64,000 bases of DNA, from contig NC_068910.1 of the NCBI RefSeq assembly GCF_023091745.1, positions 90,462,170 through 90,526,169 on the forward strand. The letters are read 5' to 3'. Shown one piece after another: positions 44,518 to 56,303 of the stretch. The notes under the pieces are model-generated. The model ran no database searches. It had not been told where the DNA came from and saw only the letters and a list, made by a program, of their open reading frames with translations. Origin of the DNA: Budorcas taxicolor. Lineage: Eukaryota > Chordata > Mammalia > Artiodactyla > Bovidae. Every line of letters begins with the position of its first letter. Positions within the stretch are counted from its first letter, which is position 1. The position numbers and the translations under genes were made by a program.

Positions 44518-45799
44518 ATTGGAGACTATGCTTCTAGGTGAATCTCATTTTTGAAAGTTGCTTATCTTTCATTGCTCTGCCTGATTCCTGCAAAGCTAGA
44601 ATCTGTGTGATGTACTTTTCTAAGCTTCAATTCTGATCTGCTCTGCTGCCTGGAACAAGATGAAAAATGAACTGAAAAGTCTTTGAAAGTAAGGGCTACT
44701 TGGAGTTTTATTTACTCAATTTATAGCTCTAACCCAAAGGAAGCCCTTAGGGATTGGAGTAATAAATAACATTCATTTAAAAAATAAATAAATAAATAGA
44801 ATATGTCAATTTCTTCCATCATAAGTCTTACCATTATCTCAATAACAAGGCTTTCTAATGCTGATGTTTTACTATTTGGAATGTTCAGTGTAGAGAGGCT
44901 CTGATACATTAAGGAAGTAAAAAGGATTTAATATTTAATATGGGATTTTTTATTTTATAACAAAGTGCTATTGCCTATGTTTTTAGAGAAAGGGTAAATA
45001 ATAAATATATTTTCAGCATCAATAAATTATTAGGGCCCAATTTGTACTACATAGTAACAGTATGACTACATTTTAAACTACATACAAGACAGAAAAGCAA
45101 ACTTTTGCCAAGTTACTCTTCACATCCAAACCGGTCCTTGAATGTCATATGTATAAAAATGCTGAATAGCATCTGGTTAACTGTATGCCATTTCATAAAT
45201 ACACAACTTTGAATTGAATTGAACTGTCTGAAAAAACTAAATATAGAGAGACTTTTTTGAATGATAGCATATTTCTTGTCACTGAAGGAACACTTAATCT
45301 AGAGAAAATTTCCAAATGCATTCTTCTTTCTACTTACACAAATTAAAAACACACAACACACTTTAAAAGAAAAAATGAATGTAAAGTGAAGCCACTGAAA
45401 ATATTTTAAATATCTTTGTTTCATTTTTTTTTTTCCTTTAACAAGGGCATTCAGCCAAAGTAAGTTAGTACTGAGTGTAATTCATTCCTGAGCTTATCCC
45501 AGGTTTAGTAAATAGGACCTTGTTGATATGGAAGACAGAAATCCAAATTGTCCTCTTGAAACAAAGTAACATTCATTGTTCTGGCTCCAGTGGGAGATGT
45601 CATAAAGGTGATGTGTATGGATTCAGAAATCTCATTTTTAGCAGTAAAAGCCTAGACTAGTAACCCATAAACTTCAGCCACTGTCTTTAAAGTTGAGTCT
45701 ACTAGCAAGTAAAGAATTATAGTCCTGGAATCTCCTGTAAGAAACTACAAATTTATATGGTTTTTTTCATGCTACTTGTGATTTGCTGTTTTCTCATAG
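44518..45799. other. AT-rich, single-copy-looking
   Basis: No gene. Contains an AAAT-type microsatellite (44780-44801) and a T-run at 45424-45434. Confidence 0.45.
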
Positions 45800-45968
45800 T
45801 ACCTAGTGGTAAAGAACCTGCCTGCCAATGCAAGAGACACAGGAGATGCAGGTTCGATCCCTGGGTCAGGAGGCCACACTGGAGAAGAGCATGGCAACCT
45901 GCTCCAGTATTCTTGCCTGGAGAATCCCATGGACAGAGGAGCCTGGTGGGCTACAGTCCATAGGATCT

Positions 45969-47237
45969 TGCTGGGGTCCTGCCCTGGTGGATCCAGGGAA
46001 TTCGAAGGGGAGACGGCATAGACGAGGAAAACTTATGTATTTAACTAGAAATATAAAGACAGATTAGGAAGAAATAGTGTAGTAGGAAAATTTAATGGAA
46101 AAAAGAGGCTGAATAACTTGGTTTACATGGAAAGCCAATAAAGTTCCAGACAAGGAACTTGCACCATCTATGTTAGGCCACCGGCGTCCACTTGAATAGC
46201 AGAGAGTGCCCTGCCTTGGGCTCCCTCTCTCATGGATCTTAGAAGCCGGGGCAAGTAAGTAGACATGGTGAGCCTCCATGCCCCAGATGGGAATTCAGCC
46301 AGAAAATAGAGTAAGAAAAGAAGACACGGGGGAAACCAGTCTTTCCAATGACTGGCCCCACCTCTATTGTCTGGGAAGGCCTTATATACTCTTGATTTTA
46401 CATAGAGATCAATGGATAATACAAAATTATGCAGTGTCAACCACACCTGACTCTTATCGAGACCAGGCTATCTCTCTGCATACCTAGTTGTATACATAAG
46501 TCTTAGGTGATTTACATCATCTTCTGGCCAGAAGGCCAATTAACATTTTATGGCCCTTTTCTGATAAGGGTAATAGTGTTGTTCTTCCCAAAGTCTGGTG
46601 CCACTCTCAGAAAGCACTAAATAAAGTTACATTCTTACGTAGCAAGGACACAACAATTTATAACAATGAAAGAAGTACAGTGATTTATAACAAAGAGAAA
46701 AGTAATTAACTCAAAAGTCTAGTGTTGCTAACATCAAAACTACTATATTCCTATTTCTGCATCTCGATTACATTGATTAATATCCTCCCAGGTGCCTAAA
46801 AGATAAAGAATATGGAGGCCTGGCAGCAGTCATTGACTCAACAGTGAAACCCATCACCAGTGTAATTTTATCTCTTTAGAAAAGGCTCTATATCTAAGAT
46901 GCTTTAAGCTTCATGCCTCTCACAGTTAGGGGGCTGTAAACAATTCACGAATTGTAAAAGTCCCCAACTTAGGCAAGTTAGAGAGACATCAAAGGGGTGT
47001 GAGCTGAAACATTCTTTTTGTATGCTGGAGACTGTTAACTGAAGCCCTGAGTTAACTTTTTCCAGAGAAAAGGTGGTAATGTCAGAAGAGTATAGTATAG
47101 CAGAGAGTAAACAGACAGATTTTGGTTTCTGGGTAGATGCTCAGACAGAGGACCCCTCGAGACCTGACTCGCCTTGCCCATCAGGCCTCTCTACATGACC
47201 TTGTCATGGGTGGGATCTCCCGTGCTAGCTCCAGGCA
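45969..47237 (-). mobile_element. Solo LTR, class II (betaretrovirus-like) type, 1.27 kb
   Basis: Starts TGCTGGGGTCC and ends CTCCAGGCA. 6-bp duplication GGATCT (45963-45968) / GGATCA (47238-47243). On the minus strand a TATA box (AGTATATAAG, 46381-46390) and an ATTAAA polyadenylation signal (complement at 46091-46096) are in the right order, so transcription is on the minus strand. Length and TSD size fit ERVK-like elements of ruminants. No internal viral sequence remains: recombination between two LTRs probably removed it. Confidence 0.88.
46381..46390 (-). promoter_or_regulatory. Solo-LTR TATA box
   Basis: AGTATATAAG on the minus strand, about 290 bp before the ATTAAA signal. A potential start for minus-strand transcription toward 46.0 kb. 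Confidence 0.6.
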
Positions 47238-47294
47238 GGATCACAAAGAGTCGAACAGGATTCAAGCAACTCAGCATGCATGCACACAATAGTG

Positions 47295-47405
47295 TTAATG
47301 GGTAACGTTTTTGAGCATTTACTACATGCTGGGCACTGTTCTAAGAGACACATATTAGCTTCAGTTCTTATAAAAAACCTTATGAGAACATTTAACATAC
47401 TACAG
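47295..47405 (-). mobile_element. MIR SINE
   Basis: Antisense MIR: TTTGAGCATTTACTACATGC, TGGGCACTGTTCTAAGAGAC, then TTATGAGAACATTT. Confidence 0.75.
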
Positions 47406-47621
47406 GCTGATTTTCAAAGAGGATGGATTAGGAAAAAATCAGTTCTTAATCAAAGTTGAGTATCCTTCTCTGGGTCACTTCTGACTCCATAGCCACATAC
47501 ATTTCCCCTTTAGTTTTGTTAATATAGTCCTGATTGCCACCCATCAGTTTCTGTCCAAAAGTAAACATACAGCAGCCTTGTCCAGAGATGCAGCACTTCA
47601 TAGTAGTGTTAATATCATGTC

Positions 47622-48700
47622 ATGTCCTATAAAGTGACTAAATTTTCTATAACAACTGGAGAGCTCTGTGAGCAGGAGGACCCAGAGAAAGAGAAAGTGA
47701 ATGTACGTTTCTACTTTCTATTACATCTGGCATCAGACAGGCTCTCTCTAATCCCACCTAATCCGAGAGCTGTATCACCAGCTCCTGCTCATCTTTGGCT
47801 CCCATCCAAGTCCATTCTTACTTTGCTTGGCACACTCAGACCAACTTTGTCCTGGTTTTCTTTCTGGCTCTGAACTTAGCTAGTGTACCTCTCCTTCATC
47901 CCTGCTCCTATCCCCAGGCAGCTGCCTTGCCAAGACAGAGCAGAGTGTTGCCTGAATAAGAAAATCAAAAAAAGGAAAATTGTCAGACAGTCCACTATAA
48001 AAAGCAGAGCAAACTAATGAAAGCAGAAAAAGCCACAGCTCAAGAGTGGTCACCTACCAAGTTAGACACCAACCCTGCTGCTCTGGCTGCAGCCCCAGCC
48101 CCAGTCTTGGCCCCCAACAGGCTACCCACTGTGACTTCCTCTTCTTCTACTAAGTTCCCCTTGAGGACTACCATCCCCAAAGGGAACACAAAACTTCTAG
48201 CTAAGAGGGGAACAGCCAAGAAAAAGAAAAGAGGGGAAGAGGAGGGAAGAATGCATAAGACAAAAGAAAGAAAAATTGTCTCAAAGATAGCTGGAGAGCA
48301 GACTCACAGAGAGGAAGAATTCTGGTGGCGAGAAGCTGAGGAAGCCAAAATAACAAAGAACAACTGCAAAAACAACCAGAAGAGACAATAAAGCAGCAGG
48401 GAGGAGAGGGAACATATTCAGAAATAGAAGAAGCTTGTGATCCTGAAGAAAAGAAGATCCCATCAGAATGAAAGCAGCATTTTTAGCTTTTTAGAGAACT
48501 GGAGGGTATGAACACAAAGAAAGAACTTGAGCAGATTATGAAAAGAATTAGAAAAAAGGAAGCTATGGATAAGAAAGTCTTGGATCTAAGAAATGAACAT
48601 ATCAGCAAGGGAACTAACCCTGGAGGAACAACACCATCTCCACTCCCATGTGAGACAAACTCTAGGGAATGGAAAACCAGTAGCAATCTATAGTCACTGT
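47622..48700 (+). other. Unrecognised coding-like block, possible degenerate pseudogene
   Basis: Three plus-strand frames follow each other: 47622-47873 (83 codons), 48017-48391 (124 codons) and 48508-48693 (61 codons). The second is Ala/Pro-rich at residues 19-35 (PAALAAAPAPVLAPNRLP), then strongly basic with AKKKKRGEEEGR (71-82) and Lys/Glu-rich to the end. The third is a charged, helix-prone stretch (KKELEQIMKRIRKKEAMDKK). The same Lys/Glu character across two frames suggests one longer protein broken by stops and shifts. I do not recognise the family. No poly-A tail or TSD was found, so a processed pseudogene is only a guess; A-rich composition alone could also give Lys/Glu-rich frames. 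Confidence 0.3.
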
Positions 48701-49248
48701 GTTCCAGTTACTCCCCAGGTGATAATCATAATAAAACACATCCAAAACATTTCATGAGGTTTGCCTGATGGACAGGCAACATTTTCCAGACATTGTTAAA
48801 TTTTAGATCAGGCGAAATCAGTAGGAAATTATCCAATGGAACTCTCATAAAAAACAGTTTCAGCAGAATTAAGAGACAATAGGATAGAAGCTGGTTGGGG
48901 ATTCCTCTAATGGTAAGGGGACCTGTGCTACAAGATTAATACTTTGAAAAATGTGAATGAGAGAAGAAGAGGTAGACACTGGACTGAGAATCTAAACTCA
49001 AAAGAGAGCTGTGTTTCCTTGGTTTGGCTTGTTTTTTAGAAAAGAAGAACTTTAGCATGTTTGTGCAGGTTAAAGGCAAGAAGACAGTATATAAGGAATA
49101 ATAGAAGCTATAAGAGAAGGAAAAGATAATAGGCCAAATAAGATTCTAGAATAAGTGAGAGCATTTGAAATTAAGAAAACAGGTACATGGGAAGATTGTC
49201 TTTGAATAGAAAAGAACTCACTCTATCAATGATTATATAAATCATTCT
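48701..49248. other. Nothing recognised
   Basis: Purine-rich plus strand; no repeat or frame that I can support. Confidence 0.4.
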
Positions 49249-49425
49249 ATGCTGCTGCTAAGTCACGTCAGTCGTGTCCGACTCTGTGTGACCCCATAGA
49301 CGGCAGCCCACCAGGCTCCCCCGTCCCTGGGATTCTCCAGGCGAGAACACTGGAGTGGGTTGCCATTTCCTTCTCCAGTTCATGAAAGTGAAAAGTGAAA
49401 GTGAAGTCGCTCAATCATGCGTTCT
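49249..49425 (-). mobile_element. Bov-A2 SINE, second unit truncated
   Basis: CTGCTGCTAAGTCACGTCAG, CTCCAGGCGAGAACACTGGA, the linker AAGTGAAAAGTGAAAGTGAA, then GTCGCTCAATCATGCG where it stops. Confidence 0.9.
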
Positions 49426-49704
49426 GGACTAAAAAGGCTGTTGGAAATATGAAGTGGGTGACGGACATGAATTTAATGGAAGGCATGTTTATGTCCGAGT
49501 TTTCTCTGTGAGATGAAAGGCAAGGTCATCAGCTAAGAGGCGGGTGGGAGTCAGGAAAGGTGGAAATGTTGGGAATAAATGCGGAGAGAAACCAGGTGGG
49601 AGGTGACAAAAGACAAGTAACAGTGACTAGCAGTATTAAACTTTTAGCAAGCATTATTGCATATAAAATTCATAATTTATATGTATATATTACTCTATGT
49701 TATT

Positions 49705-49980
49705 GCTGCTGCTGCTAAGTTGCGTCAGTTGTGTCCGACTTTGTGCGACCCCATAGACGGCAGCCCACCGGGTTTCTCTGCCCCTGGGATTCTCCAGGCA
49801 GGAATACTGGAGCAGGTTGCCATTTCCTTCTCCAGTGCTTGAAAGTAAAAAGTGAAAGTGAAGTTGCTCAGTCGAATTCGACTTTTTGTGACCCCATGGA
49901 CTGTAGCCTACCAGGCTCCTCCCTCCATGGGATTTTCCAGGCAAGAGTACTGGAGTGGGTTGCCGTTGCCTTCTCCCACC
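49705..49980 (-). mobile_element. Bov-A2 dimeric SINE with perfect 10-bp TSD
   Basis: GCTGCTGCTGCTAAGTTGCG, first unit, linker AAGTAAAAAGTGAAAGTGAA, second unit to TTGCCGTTGCCTTCTCCCAC. CTATGTTATT at 49695-49704 and 49981-49990, exact. Confidence 0.96.
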
Positions 49981-49990
49981 CTATGTTATT

Positions 49991-51632
49991 AGATATTGGG
50001 TAATATACTTGGGAATATTTGGTAAGACCTTGACTTGGATTTGATACAAATATGTAGACTATTAGGTTACCTCTTTGACACAATAAAAATGTCTATAGGG
50101 CTTTATAGCAAAAATGACTTTCTTACTACCCCAGTTTCCTGCATTCATAATTCACTCATCTGACTATGAAAACCTTTTCAATTCAAATACTTTTCCCTGA
50201 AATTTCCCTAAAATCTTGAGCATTTTAAGGTGAGGACAAAGTCCTGGAATAATGGAAAACTAATATGTATAATAGAAGGCAAACTTCTAGGGACAGTTAC
50301 CAGGTGGGTTTTAAAAACAGGATTTGGAGGAAGAGATCCTAAAAATGGACAAATAGTGCTGTATATTTTTAAAAGCTACTTTGATTTTCATCTTTTGCTT
50401 TTGTAAAAATTTGAGGTTCTTACCTCAAGAATCTTTTGATAAATAGTTGGCAACTAAGAATTTTTTTTTAAGGTCAGAATTATTTTTCCTGGAGCCTATC
50501 CATCTCTGTTGAAGTTATGGATATATTTTTCTTTGGATTCCTTCTATTACATATAGGCTACTACCTGTCATTCATGTGTGTGTGTTTCTCCTCTCTGAAG
50601 CTACAACACAGGAAGCATTCATTGATTTTGTTGTCTGAAAGAATACCATATCCTCAACAGAAATGATAACTTGCCATTTATTATGAAATCTGACCTCTGT
50701 GTTACAGCAATGAAACTCCTGAAGATCAATGTGATATGTTGGAAAAAAAAGAAAACAAAACACTATTAAAAATCAAAGTTGATGAAGGTCACTCTGTCTC
50801 ATAATTCTCTTTTGTACCGTTTCCAGTCCCTAGGAGAAATTAAGAAAGAAAAGACTAATATTTTTATTTCTTCTCTGAGAAACAATGAAAGTGGAGGAAA
50901 CCTCTTAGTGTAGTAGAATAAAATGGTCAGTCTATGGCTCTTTGGAGAAGAGAAACTAAAAGACTTTGCAAAATTAAACTGGGATCTTCCCAGAGAAGAG
51001 TCTTGGGAGATTTAAGGACCAGGCCAAGTACTTGGGTAGAGTCAACCCAAAGGTCATCACATTTGCATTCATGCAGAATGAAGAGTAAGAGCAACCTGAA
51101 GGATGAGATGAAAGTAAAATGGAGTGAACTAAAAATCAAAATATGGCATAAGAGGGGGCCTTGCAACTATAAACTTCTATAAATTACATATATTGGAGGA
51201 TGGCCTTCCCACAGTATGGGAGTAGTGGGGCCAGCCCATTTTATTCTAGAATGTTGTAGGACAAGATGACTTCAAGTGACATCTAAATTACAAGTGATAT
51301 CTAGGTTGCTTCTTTATAAAAGTTTTAAATTAATAGAAAATTTTAACTTAGTTGGGCTATCAGTGCCTCACTGATATCATTTGAGGGGGAGATGGTACAC
51401 ATCACTATATTGCACATCAAAAATGCAAATGAGTATCTATGTGGCTCATCTCCACTTAAGGAAGGTAAGTCTTTAACTCAACTTCAGCTCACATGTTCTG
51501 TATCTTGAGTCTCACTGAAATGACTAGTGAGCAAACTGAAGAATTTCCTGGAATATGGCTAGCATAAACGCAAATACCTAAATATGATGTCTAGTGTAGA
51601 TTTCAATAAATTTTACCCACTAATGAACAGCG
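49991..51632. other. Single-copy-looking DNA
   Basis: No named repeat and no gene. The overlapping frames at 50927-51182 on both strands have no domain. Confidence 0.45.
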
Positions 51633-51641
51633 CCATGCCTC

Positions 51642-51716
51642 TTGTTCAGTCTCTAAGTTGTGTCCGACTCTTTATGACCCCATGGACTGCAGCACACCAA
51701 GCTCCCATGTCCTTCA
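51642..51716 (-). mobile_element. Short BovB/SINE 3'-end insertion with 9-bp TSD
   Basis: 75 bp of antisense 3' terminus (CTAAGTTGTGTCCGACTCTT, CATGGACTGCAGCACACCAA). CCATGCCTC at 51633-51641 and 51717-51725. Too short to say whether the source was BovB or a SINE. Confidence 0.8.
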
Positions 51717-51725
51717 CCATGCCTC

Positions 51726-52620
51726 CCGAGAAATATGGAAAATAAATTAATTCCAAACTAGTTCATGTTATACTATCTTTTTTCAACATTCATTATATTG
51801 TTCCACAGGTATTTTAAAAGTGATTGGTAAATGTGAATGTCAACAGATTTGATACTGGTATTTGTACTTCCTAGAGAAGAAAGAGAATTAAATTTTTAGG
51901 TAAATCAAGTAAAACATATACAAAACCATAAATTAATACACTTATTAAAAGTAGTTTGCTTAATAGTGAAGAAAAAGAGACTAAAAAATTATCTAATCAA
52001 CATTGTAAAATGACAAACATAACTGATGAAATTCTTACTACTTTCCTTCATATTTTTCCAGAGACTCTGCCCCCTTACTCCCAGCCACCATATCATGACT
52101 CTTTTAAAACTGATAGAATGAACACTCATTTATCCTTAGTCAAGAAACTTTGTCAGGTCTGGAAATATAGACTTGGTGGTTATGAGTTTAAAAAAAAGAA
52201 AAAAAGAAAATTAGTTTTAAAAACAGAATAATAATTTGCAATGTTTTCTTGATCTAATTTCTCTTAGGGTTCATACCTCATATTACCTCACAGGTAAATT
52301 AGGGAAAAAACAGTGCCTCATATTTTACAAAGCTATAAGTTTAAAATGAAAACATTGCTGAGAATCTCTCAGTGAATAGCTCTACTCCCCATAGATAAAC
52401 TAAACATTTGAGATAATGCATCAACTCTTCAAAGTCATAGTTTTGTTTAATGTATATATACCATCAATGCAACGAGTGGTACCTTTGGGTTCCCCACATC
52501 TCTGAGGCACATGCATTTATATTAGAGCACATGAAAAGGGTTAAATTAAAACTATCTCATAACTACTTATTTGAGAGAATTTATTTTTGAAGGTGGTAAA
52601 AATGAAGTCTTACATTGATG
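51726..52620. other. AT-rich, nothing recognised
   Basis: Includes an A-rich run at 52188-52210. The 91-codon frame at 51956-52231 has no known motif and ends in the A-rich run. Confidence 0.4.
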
Positions 52621-52626
52621 AAGTGG

Positions 52627-52755
52627 CTGCTGCTGCTAAGTCGCTTCAGTCATGTCCGACTCTGTGTGACCCCATAGACGGCAGCCCACCAGGTTCCCTG
52701 ACCCCTGGGATTCTCCAGGCAAGAACACTGGAGTGGGTTGCCATTTCCTTCTCCA
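52627..52755 (-). mobile_element. Bov-A unit SINE with CTG tail
   Basis: CTGCTGCTGCTAAGTCGCTT, CATAGACGGCAGCCCACCAG, CAGGCAAGAACACTGGAGTG. AAGTGG occurs at both edges (52621-52626, 52756-52761). A single unit, where Bov-A2 copies have two. Confidence 0.9.
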
Positions 52756-52761
52756 AAGTGG

Positions 52762-53411
52762 AGGAAAGCATTAAGTTAACTGAGTCAATATTTGAAGAGG
52801 GAGGGTGAATACCAACTGCCAATTTGCTAATCAGCTCTCATCAATGTCCAAGATGACTGTCTTTCGTTGAGAATGCATTTCAGTCTTTGTTTATTAAATT
52901 TCAGATGGTTTACTAAAACTGCCAACAAGAGGACTAATTGATGCCAATTATAGGGTCTTTCTCAGAGGAACTGGAATGAGTCCACACATGCATTTCACAC
53001 ACACGACTCATCTGCCCTCAATTTAATAATGATGATTAGCCACCTTGATACCATTAGAAACAAAAATGCAGTCCTTGATTTGTCTTGTATAATATCTGAT
53101 CTGACATTAAATCAAGATATTACTGGTGCTGATAGAAACAGATTTCCCAGAATTTGGATTTAATTTCCCATTTTCCCCATATTACCATATCTGTAGGAAT
53201 GCAAAACTCAGTTTCAAAAGAAACAAGAATCTGGTTTTCAAATATTATTGAAATGCTACTCTTGAAAAGTCTTTTTATAGAAAATTCAAAAATAACACAA
53301 GCTGTGCTCCTATAATGCATGTCTAAATTGACAATGCAAAAGCACAATTTTAGTCTAATTCTGAAGGGCAGTTGCTATTTATGATGTTGCTTTTTTAATG
53401 TAAGTGAGTGA
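52762..53411. other. Nothing recognised
   Basis: AT-rich, no supported feature. A 75-codon minus frame (53120-53347) has no domain. Confidence 0.4.
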
Positions 53412-53613
53412 GTGAAGTTGCTCAGTCGTTCTGACTCTTTGCGACACTGTGGGCTGTAGCCTACCAGGCTTCTCCATCCATGGGATTCTCCAGGCAAGAA
53501 TACTGGAGTGGGTTACCATTTCCTTCTCCAGGGGATCTTCCCGACCCAGGGATCCAACTTGGGTCTCCCGCATTGGAGGCAGACGCTTTAACCTCTGAGC
53601 CACCAAGGAAGCC
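53412..53613 (-). mobile_element. Bov-tA SINE
   Basis: Antisense, from TTGCTCAGTCGTTCTGACTC to the head CTGAGCCACCAAGGAAGCCC. TTTTTAATGTAA occurs just left (53391-53402) and again at about 53634-53645, 18 bp beyond the right edge, so the TSD cannot be placed simply. Confidence 0.93.
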
Positions 53614-53770
53614 CACATTATTTTTTACATTATTTTTAATGTAAATAACTGATCATATCCCCAGAAGTTAATGTCTTTCTTCCCCAAGCCCTACTGAAAC
53701 TCTGAGTCCTATGTATTAATGTTCTGCTTCTTCATACTGTACTCATTCTATTTGAAAGCTACTACACAGA

Positions 53771-53967
53771 CTCTGATGCTGGGAGGGATTAGGAGGAGGA
53801 AGAGAAGGGGACAACAGAGGGTGAGATGGCTGTATGGCATCATCGACTCGATGGGCTTGAGTTTGAGTGAAATCCGGGAGTTGGTGATGGACAGGGAGGC
53901 CTGGCGTGCTGCGAATCATGGGGTTGCAAAAAGTCGGACTCGACTGAGCGACTGAACTGAACTGAAC
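53771..53967 (+). mobile_element. BovB LINE 3' end
   Basis: ACTCTGATGCTGGGAGGGAT, GAGATGGCTGTATGGCATCA, GGTGATGGACAGGGAGGCCT, ending GACTGAACTGAACTGAA. Confidence 0.92.
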
Positions 53968-54109
53968 ACATCTCTACAAAATAACAATGCTTTTATTCTT
54001 ATAGGCAAAAAATGAAATTCTTACACTCCAAAAGAAAGACTTTCCCTTACATGTGTTCTTACTAAAAATGATAGGATTTTGCCTAAAAATGAAGTAAGAG
54101 AAAGGAGAA

Positions 54110-54310
54110 TACAATCTATCGTTCATCATGTTCTACTACATACCAGGCATTACACTAAGTATTTTTTAAGCATTTGTCTACTTTAATCCTCAGGGCACCT
54201 TTATGTTGTAGATATGATGAGCCCATCTCAAAGATGAGGAAATGGAAACTAATTCTCTGGTGACAAAGTTATGTAAGGGAAAAGATAGCATAGAAATGGA
54301 AGGAGACCTG
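54110..54310 (-). mobile_element. MIR SINE
   Basis: Antisense MIR: ACTACATACCAGGCATTACA, CTTTAATCCTCAGGGCACC, CCATCTCAAAGATGAGGAAA. Confidence 0.8.
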
Positions 54311-55023
54311 GGGCAATGACTTGTAGTAACTACAGAAATTAAGTGGTGTATGACTTTGCTTTGAGGGTAAAGATTTTCATATGAGTTAAAGTAACTATAT
54401 ACATATTTAAGCAAATATAAGGTCAATTGGAATTCTTTCTTACTGAAAATAAATGAGAAAAATTATTTTGGTTCTACATGTAGTATATCATCTTGGTACA
54501 CAGAGTATCATCAGATTGGCAGAGGTTCTCAGCAAAGTAAAATATCCAACCTAGGAGCACCACAATATGTAAGACAAATGCTAACAAGTATGAAAGGAGA
54601 CATTAACAATAAAAGTAAAATATTCTAAATCCATCAGCCCACCATCTCTCTTGGGTGATTGCCTTCTTGAGAATACAATACATACAAGCAAAGCCTGGTT
54701 TAAAAACTAACCAAAGCTTACATTTCTAAACAAATAGAAGAGGAGAAGATCCTGAGGATCAAAAGTGGTTAATGTTACCTGAATAACAGGGAGATTAACA
54801 AAAATCACAAAATTGGTGCCTGCAGTTTACAACTATCATTCCTCCTATGTTGTTGGTTTAAGTTTTCTCTTTTTCATGTGATTTACAATAAACTTGAAAT
54901 ATGCAAATACCTCATCTCACTTTCGACTAATGTTTATACTTTATTCTTTAGAATAAACTCTTTCTGAAAATAACTTTGTATGAAATCTTGTGACACAAAT
55001 CATCATAATATCTAAAACTTCTA
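54311..55023. other. AT-rich, nothing recognised
   Basis: No supported feature. Confidence 0.4.
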
Positions 55024-55445
55024 TACTCAGTTCAGTTCAGTTCAGTCACCCAGTCATGTCTAAATCTTTGAAACCCCAAGGACTGCAGCATGCCAGGCAT
55101 CCCTGTCCATTACCAACTGCTAGAGTCTACTCAAACTCATGTCCATCGCATCAATGATGCCAACCAACCGTCTCATTCTCTGTCATTCCATTCTGCTCCT
55201 GTCTTAAATCTTTCCCAGCATCAGGGTCTTTTCCAATGAATCAGCTATTGGCATCAGGTGGCCAAAGTATTGGAGTTTCAGCTTCAGTATCAGTCCTTCC
55301 AATGAATATTCAGGACTGATCTCCTTGGATTAATCTCCTTGCTGTCCAAGGGACTCTCAAGGGTCTTCTCCAGCCCCACAGTTCAAAAGCACCAGTTCTT
55401 TGGCACTCAGATGTGTTTTTGGTCCAAATCTCATATCCATACAAG
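55024..55445 (-). mobile_element. BovB LINE 3' end, head-to-head with the next copy
   Basis: Antisense BovB from CTCAGTTCAGTTCAGTTCAG to CAAATCTCATATCCATACAA. Directly after it the BovB sequence turns to the plus strand. Confidence 0.93.
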
Positions 55446-56303
55446 ACATGCGCATCATGAGAAATGCTAGACTAGATGAAGCACAAGCTGGAATTAAGAT
55501 TACCAGGAGAAATATCAATAACCTCAGATATGCAGATGACTCCACACTTATGGCAGAAAGCAAAGAAGAACTAAACAGCATCTTGATGAAAGTGAAAGAG
55601 GAGAGTGAAAAGTTGACTTAAAGCTCAACATTCAGAAAACTAAGATCATGGCATCTGGTCCCATCACTTCATGGCAAATGGATGGGCAAACAGTGGAAAC
55701 AATAACAGACTTTATTTTGGGGGGGCTCTAAAATCACCATAGATGGTGACTGCAGCCATGAAATTAAAAGATGCTTGCTCCTTGGGAGAAAAGCTATGAC
55801 CAACCTAGACAACATATTAAAAAGCAGAGACATTACATTGTTGCCAGCAAAGGTCCATCTAGTCAAAGCTATGGTTTTCCAGTAGTCACGTATGGATGTG
55901 AGTTAGATTATCAAGGAAGCTGGGCACCAAAGAATTGATGCTGTTGAACTGTGGTGTTGGAAAAGACTCTTGAGAGTACCTTGGACTCAAGGAGATCCAA
56001 CCAGTCCATCCTAAAGGGAATCAGTCCTGGGTGTTCACTGGAAGGACTGATGCTGAAGTTGAAACTCCAATTCTTTGGCCACCTGATGTGAAAGACTGAC
56101 TCATTGGAAAAGACTTTGATGCTGGGAATGATTGAAGGCAGGAGAAGGGGACGACAGATGATGAGATGGTTGGATGGCATCACAGACTCAATGGACATGA
56201 ATTTGAGTAAACTCTGGGAGTTGGTGATGGACAGTGAAGCCTGGTGTGTGCCAGTCCACAGGGTCACAAACAGTCAGACATAACTGAGTTACTGAAATAA
56301 ACT
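55446..56303 (+). mobile_element. BovB LINE, 5'-truncated
   Basis: Starts at GCGCATCATGAGAAATGC, passes CTCAGATATGCAGATGACTC (YADD region) and CATGAAATTAAAAGATGCTT, and ends with ACTGAGTTACTGAAATAAAC. The frame 55400-55621 reads into it and keeps LRYADDSTLMAESKEEL. Confidence 0.92.

Larger units (their letters stand above)
45800..47290 (+). mobile_element. Bov-tA SINE, interrupted by a solo LTR
   Basis: Plus SINE from TGGTAAAGAACCTGCCTGCC to GGCTACAGTCCATAGGATC (to 45967). It resumes at 47238 with ATCACAAAGAGTCGAACAGG and ends near 47290. The first about 20 bp of the head are missing. Confidence 0.92.

Noticed and set aside
45969..47237. Host promoter or gene
   Set aside because: TATA and polyadenylation signals sit inside a TG..CA element with TSD, so they belong to a solo LTR.
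48281..48463. Hydrophobic minus-strand frame (possible membrane peptide)
   Set aside because: It is the antisense of a Lys/Glu-rich A-rich stretch, which always yields Phe/Leu/Ser-rich frames.
55024..56303. Single BovB with twin-priming inversion
   Set aside because: Both halves contain overlapping BovB 3' sequence, so they must be two copies.
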